This document shows positions 55,231 to 57,323 of a stretch of 57,323 bases of DNA, one piece after another. A model generated the notes under the pieces. That model did no database searches, was not told the origin of the DNA, and worked only from the letters and a program-made list of their open reading frames with translations. Source of the DNA: Curvibacter sp. (GTDB lineage Bacteria > Pseudomonadota > Gammaproteobacteria > Burkholderiales > Burkholderiaceae_C); assembly GCA_020621965.1 (NCBI GenBank), contig JAHRYV010000020.1:1-57323 (forward strand), in the 5' to 3' direction. Within the stretch, counting starts at the first letter, position 1. Each line of letters starts with the position of its first letter. The translations under genes were made by a program, and so were the position numbers.

Positions 55231-56706
55231 TCAGTTCAGCTTGGACTGGGCCACGTGCTTGAGCAGCTCGACCACCGAGCTGTCCATCACGTCGGTGAAG
55301 GGCTTGGGATGCACACCCATCCACAGCACGGCGATGGCCAGCAGCGCCAGCATCAGGAACTCGCGGCTGTTGATGTCCTGCAGGCCCTTGACGTCGTCGT
55401 TGGCGACGGGACCCAGGTAGACACGCTTGAACATCCACAGCGTGTAGGCGGCGCCGAAGATCAGCGCCGTGGCGGCCAGCAGGCCGACCCAGAAGTTGGC
55501 CTTGACGGCACCCAGGATCACCATCCACTCGCCGACGAAACCGGCGGTGGCCGGCAGGCCGCAGTTGGCCATGGCGAAGAACAACGCGAAGGCAGTGAAC
55601 TTGGGCATGGTGTTGATGACGCCGCCATAGGAGGCGATCTCACGCGAATGGACGCGGTCGTACAGCACGCCGATGGAGAGGAACATGGCGCCCGAGACGA
55701 AGCCGTGGGCGATCATCTGCACCAGGCCGCCGGAAACGCCCAGGTCGTTGAAGATGAAGAAGCCCAGGGTGACGAAGCCCATGTGGGCCACCGACGAGTA
55801 GGCCACCAGCTTTTTCATGTCTTGCTGCACCAGCGCCACCAGGCCGACGTAGATCACGGCGATCAGCGACAGCGCGATCATCAGCCAGGCCCATTCACGG
55901 GCGGCGTCCGGGGCGATGGGCAGCGAGAAACGCAGGAAGCCGTAGGCGCCGAGCTTCAGCATGATGGCCGCCAGCACGGCCGAGCCGCCGGTCGGCGCCT
56001 CGACGTGCACGTCGGGCAGCCAGGTGTGCACCGGCCACATCGGCACCTTCACCGCGAAGGCGGCGAGGAAGGCGAAGAAGATCAGGGTCTGCGTCGTGCC
56101 GTCCAGCGGCAGGGTGTGCCAGGTGGCGATGTCGAAGCTGCCGCCCGACTTGGTGTACAGGAAGATCAACGCGATCAGCAGCAGCAGCGAACCGAGCAGC
56201 GTGTAGAGGAAGAACTTGAAGGCGGCGTAGATCTTGTTCGGGCCGCCCCAGATGCCGATGATCAGGTACATCGGGATCAGCGTGGCCTCGAAGAAGACGT
56301 AGAACAGCACGCCGTCGAGCGCGGCGAAGACGCCGATCATGAGGCCGCTCAGGATGAGGAAGGCGCCCATGTACTGGTTGACGCGGTTGGTGATGACCTC
56401 CCAGCCGGCGATCACCACGATCACGTTGATGAAGGCGGTCAGCAGCACGAACCACAGCGAGATGCCGTCCACGCCCAGGTGGTAGTGCACATTGAAGCGC
56501 TCCATCCAGACCAGCTTCTCGACGAACTGCATCTCGGCCGTGCCGAGCTGGAAGCCGGTGTACAGCGGCAGCGTGACGAGGAAACTGGCCAGCGCGCCGA
56601 TCAGCGCGACCCAGCGCACCATGCGCGCCTGTTCATCACGTCCGAGGACGAGCAGGAGCACGCCGAAGGCGATCGGCATCCAGATGGCAAGACTCAACAA
56701 ACCCAT
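55231..56706 (-). CDS. nuoM: NADH-quinone oxidoreductase subunit NuoM
   Basis: A 491-residue antiporter-like complex I subunit. HYHLGVDGISLWFVLLTAF, FYVFFEATLIPMYLIIGIWGG and VKVPMWPVHTWLPDVHVEAPTGGSAVLAAIMLKLGAYG show the conserved Glu and Lys. Member of the nuo operon. Confidence 0.97.
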   Translation of the reverse strand: MGLLSLAIWMPIAFGVLLLVLGRDEQARMVRWVALIGALASFLVTLPLYTGFQLGTAEMQFVEKLVWMERFNVHYHLGVDGISLWFVLLTAFINVIVVIAGWEVITNRVNQYMGAFLILSGLMIGVFAALDGVLFYVFFEATLIPMYLIIGIWGGPNKIYAAFKFFLYTLLGSLLLLIALIFLYTKSGGSFDIATWHTLPLDGTTQTLIFFAFLAAFAVKVPMWPVHTWLPDVHVEAPTGGSAVLAAIMLKLGAYGFLRFSLPIAPDAAREWAWLMIALSLIAVIYVGLVALVQQDMKKLVAYSSVAHMGFVTLGFFIFNDLGVSGGLVQMIAHGFVSGAMFLSIGVLYDRVHSREIASYGGVINTMPKFTAFALFFAMANCGLPATAGFVGEWMVILGAVKANFWVGLLAATALIFGAAYTLWMFKRVYLGPVANDDVKGLQDINSREFLMLALLAIAVLWMGVHPKPFTDVMDSSVVELLKHVAQSKLN

Positions 56707-56719
56707 GTTCTTGTTCTCC

Positions 56720-57323
56720 TTAGCGGCCGAGCCATTCGACCAGCATGGGCCAGGTCACGAAATACGTCATGAGGATCAGGATGCCGACGATCATCGCCAG
56801 GGCATAGTGATACAGGTAGCCGGACTGCAACCAGCGCACCGCGCCCGCCAGCCAGCCCACCACTTTCCAGGAACCGTTGACCAGAGCGCCGTCGATCACC
56901 GCCTGGTCGCCGCCCTTCCACAGGCCGACCCCCAGCATGCGGGCGCCGCGCGCCAGGATGTTCTCGTTGATCCAGTCCAGGTAGTACTTGTTCTCCAGCA
57001 GCGTGTACACGGGCTGGGCCATGCGCTTGATCGCCGCCGGCAGCGCCGGGTTGATCATGTACATGTACCAGGCCGTCACCACGCCGGCCAGGGCCAGCCA
57101 GAACGGCAGCGTGCGCAGGGCGTGCGTGGCCATGGCCAGCGGGCCGTGGAACATCTCGGCCAGCTTGCTCATGGCCGGGTGGGCCGCGGCATTGACGACG
57201 ATGGCGTCCTTGAAGAAATCGCCGAACAGCATGGGCTGGATGGTCAGGTAGCCGATCACCACCGAGGGGATGGCCAGCAGCACCAGCGGCACCGTCACCA
57301 CCCAGGGCGACTCGTGCGGCTCG
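56720..57323 (-). CDS. nuoL: NADH-quinone oxidoreductase subunit NuoL, C-terminal part
   Basis: The last 200 residues of NuoL; the gene continues past the window. The frame reads PHESPWVVTVPLVLLAIPSVVIGYL and ends with helices of the C-terminal amphipathic arm that runs along complex I. Starts 13 bp upstream of nuoM. The N-terminal part is not in view. Confidence 0.95.
   Translation of the reverse strand, partial: EPHESPWVVTVPLVLLAIPSVVIGYLTIQPMLFGDFFKDAIVVNAAAHPAMSKLAEMFHGPLAMATHALRTLPFWLALAGVVTAWYMYMINPALPAAIKRMAQPVYTLLENKYYLDWINENILARGARMLGVGLWKGGDQAVIDGALVNGSWKVVGWLAGAVRWLQSGYLYHYALAMIVGILILMTYFVTWPMLVEWLGR

Noticed and set aside
53947..56772. Long open frames opposite nuoN and nuoM
   Set aside because: Low-complexity Gln/His/Arg-rich translations that mirror codon bias of real complex I genes.

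Overview
The window is a GC-rich chromosomal segment of a betaproteobacterium, most likely Burkholderiales close to Comamonadaceae. The evidence is the nuoL-nuoM-nuoN-DUF2818-NUDIX-DUF1178 block, Bug-type solute-binding protein, AmiC with a twin-arginine leader, UbiU/V/T for oxygen-independent ubiquinone synthesis, and the protein sequences generally. No genus is claimed. No rRNA, tRNA or CRISPR array was recognised.

Layout. 81-5070 (minus): DUF455 protein, a lipoprotein and two adjacent DUF4349-like proteins in one overlapping operon, then xerD and a Bug-family binding protein. 5189-10486: AEC transporter, a structured repeat, an outer-membrane protein, queG, and the tsaE-amiC-SirB2 run. 10578-13226: a low-GC gene and a complete IS1182-type element. 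13285-19962: nitroreductase, an accessory FtsH, an L,D-transpeptidase, and a two-gene homospermidine/polyamine operon. 20268-21860: an integron-cassette-like island. 22002-34934: frameshifted dedA, mutL, lipoproteins, a rhodanese operon, gdhA, HIT protein, hydrolase, MFS pump and miaA. 35058-40170: an ubiU-ubiV-ubiT-DGC-ubiX-ubiD operon preceded by Crp/Fnr-type boxes. 40231-49712: acyl-CoA dehydrogenase, Hsp20, CBS protein, HPF-cold-shock fusion, malic enzyme, small membrane protein, Ada-like repair protein, EamA transporter, ABC exporter. 49765-52207: a second cassette-like island and a broken toxin-antitoxin locus. 52262-57323: DUF1178, NUDIX, DUF2818 and the end of the nuo operon.

How genes work together. 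The ubi operon with its Fnr-type boxes, and Hsp20 with a perfect Fnr box at about -60 next to CBS and ribosome-hibernation genes, point to a facultative anaerobe that remodels quinone supply and enters a protected state when oxygen falls. gdhA has two NtrC-like sites, suggesting nitrogen control.

Most notable. (1) Two inverted loci 28 kb apart share an ~89-bp leader with a strong Shine-Dalgarno and a 20-21 codon ORF that ends at or overlaps the start of an otherwise unrelated, SD-less gene; similarity stops at a GTT. Downstream are an attC-like site and genes whose stop codons lie in RYYYAAC boxes. This resembles the attI leader and cassettes of an integron without an integrase in view. (2) Two ~270-bp elements have different sequence but the same nested-hairpin plan and shared short conserved blocks; one has split a HigB-type toxin gene and left its antitoxin intact. 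(3) Clusters of apparent single-base deletions in ubiD and the acyl-CoA dehydrogenase restore frame and need a read-level check.
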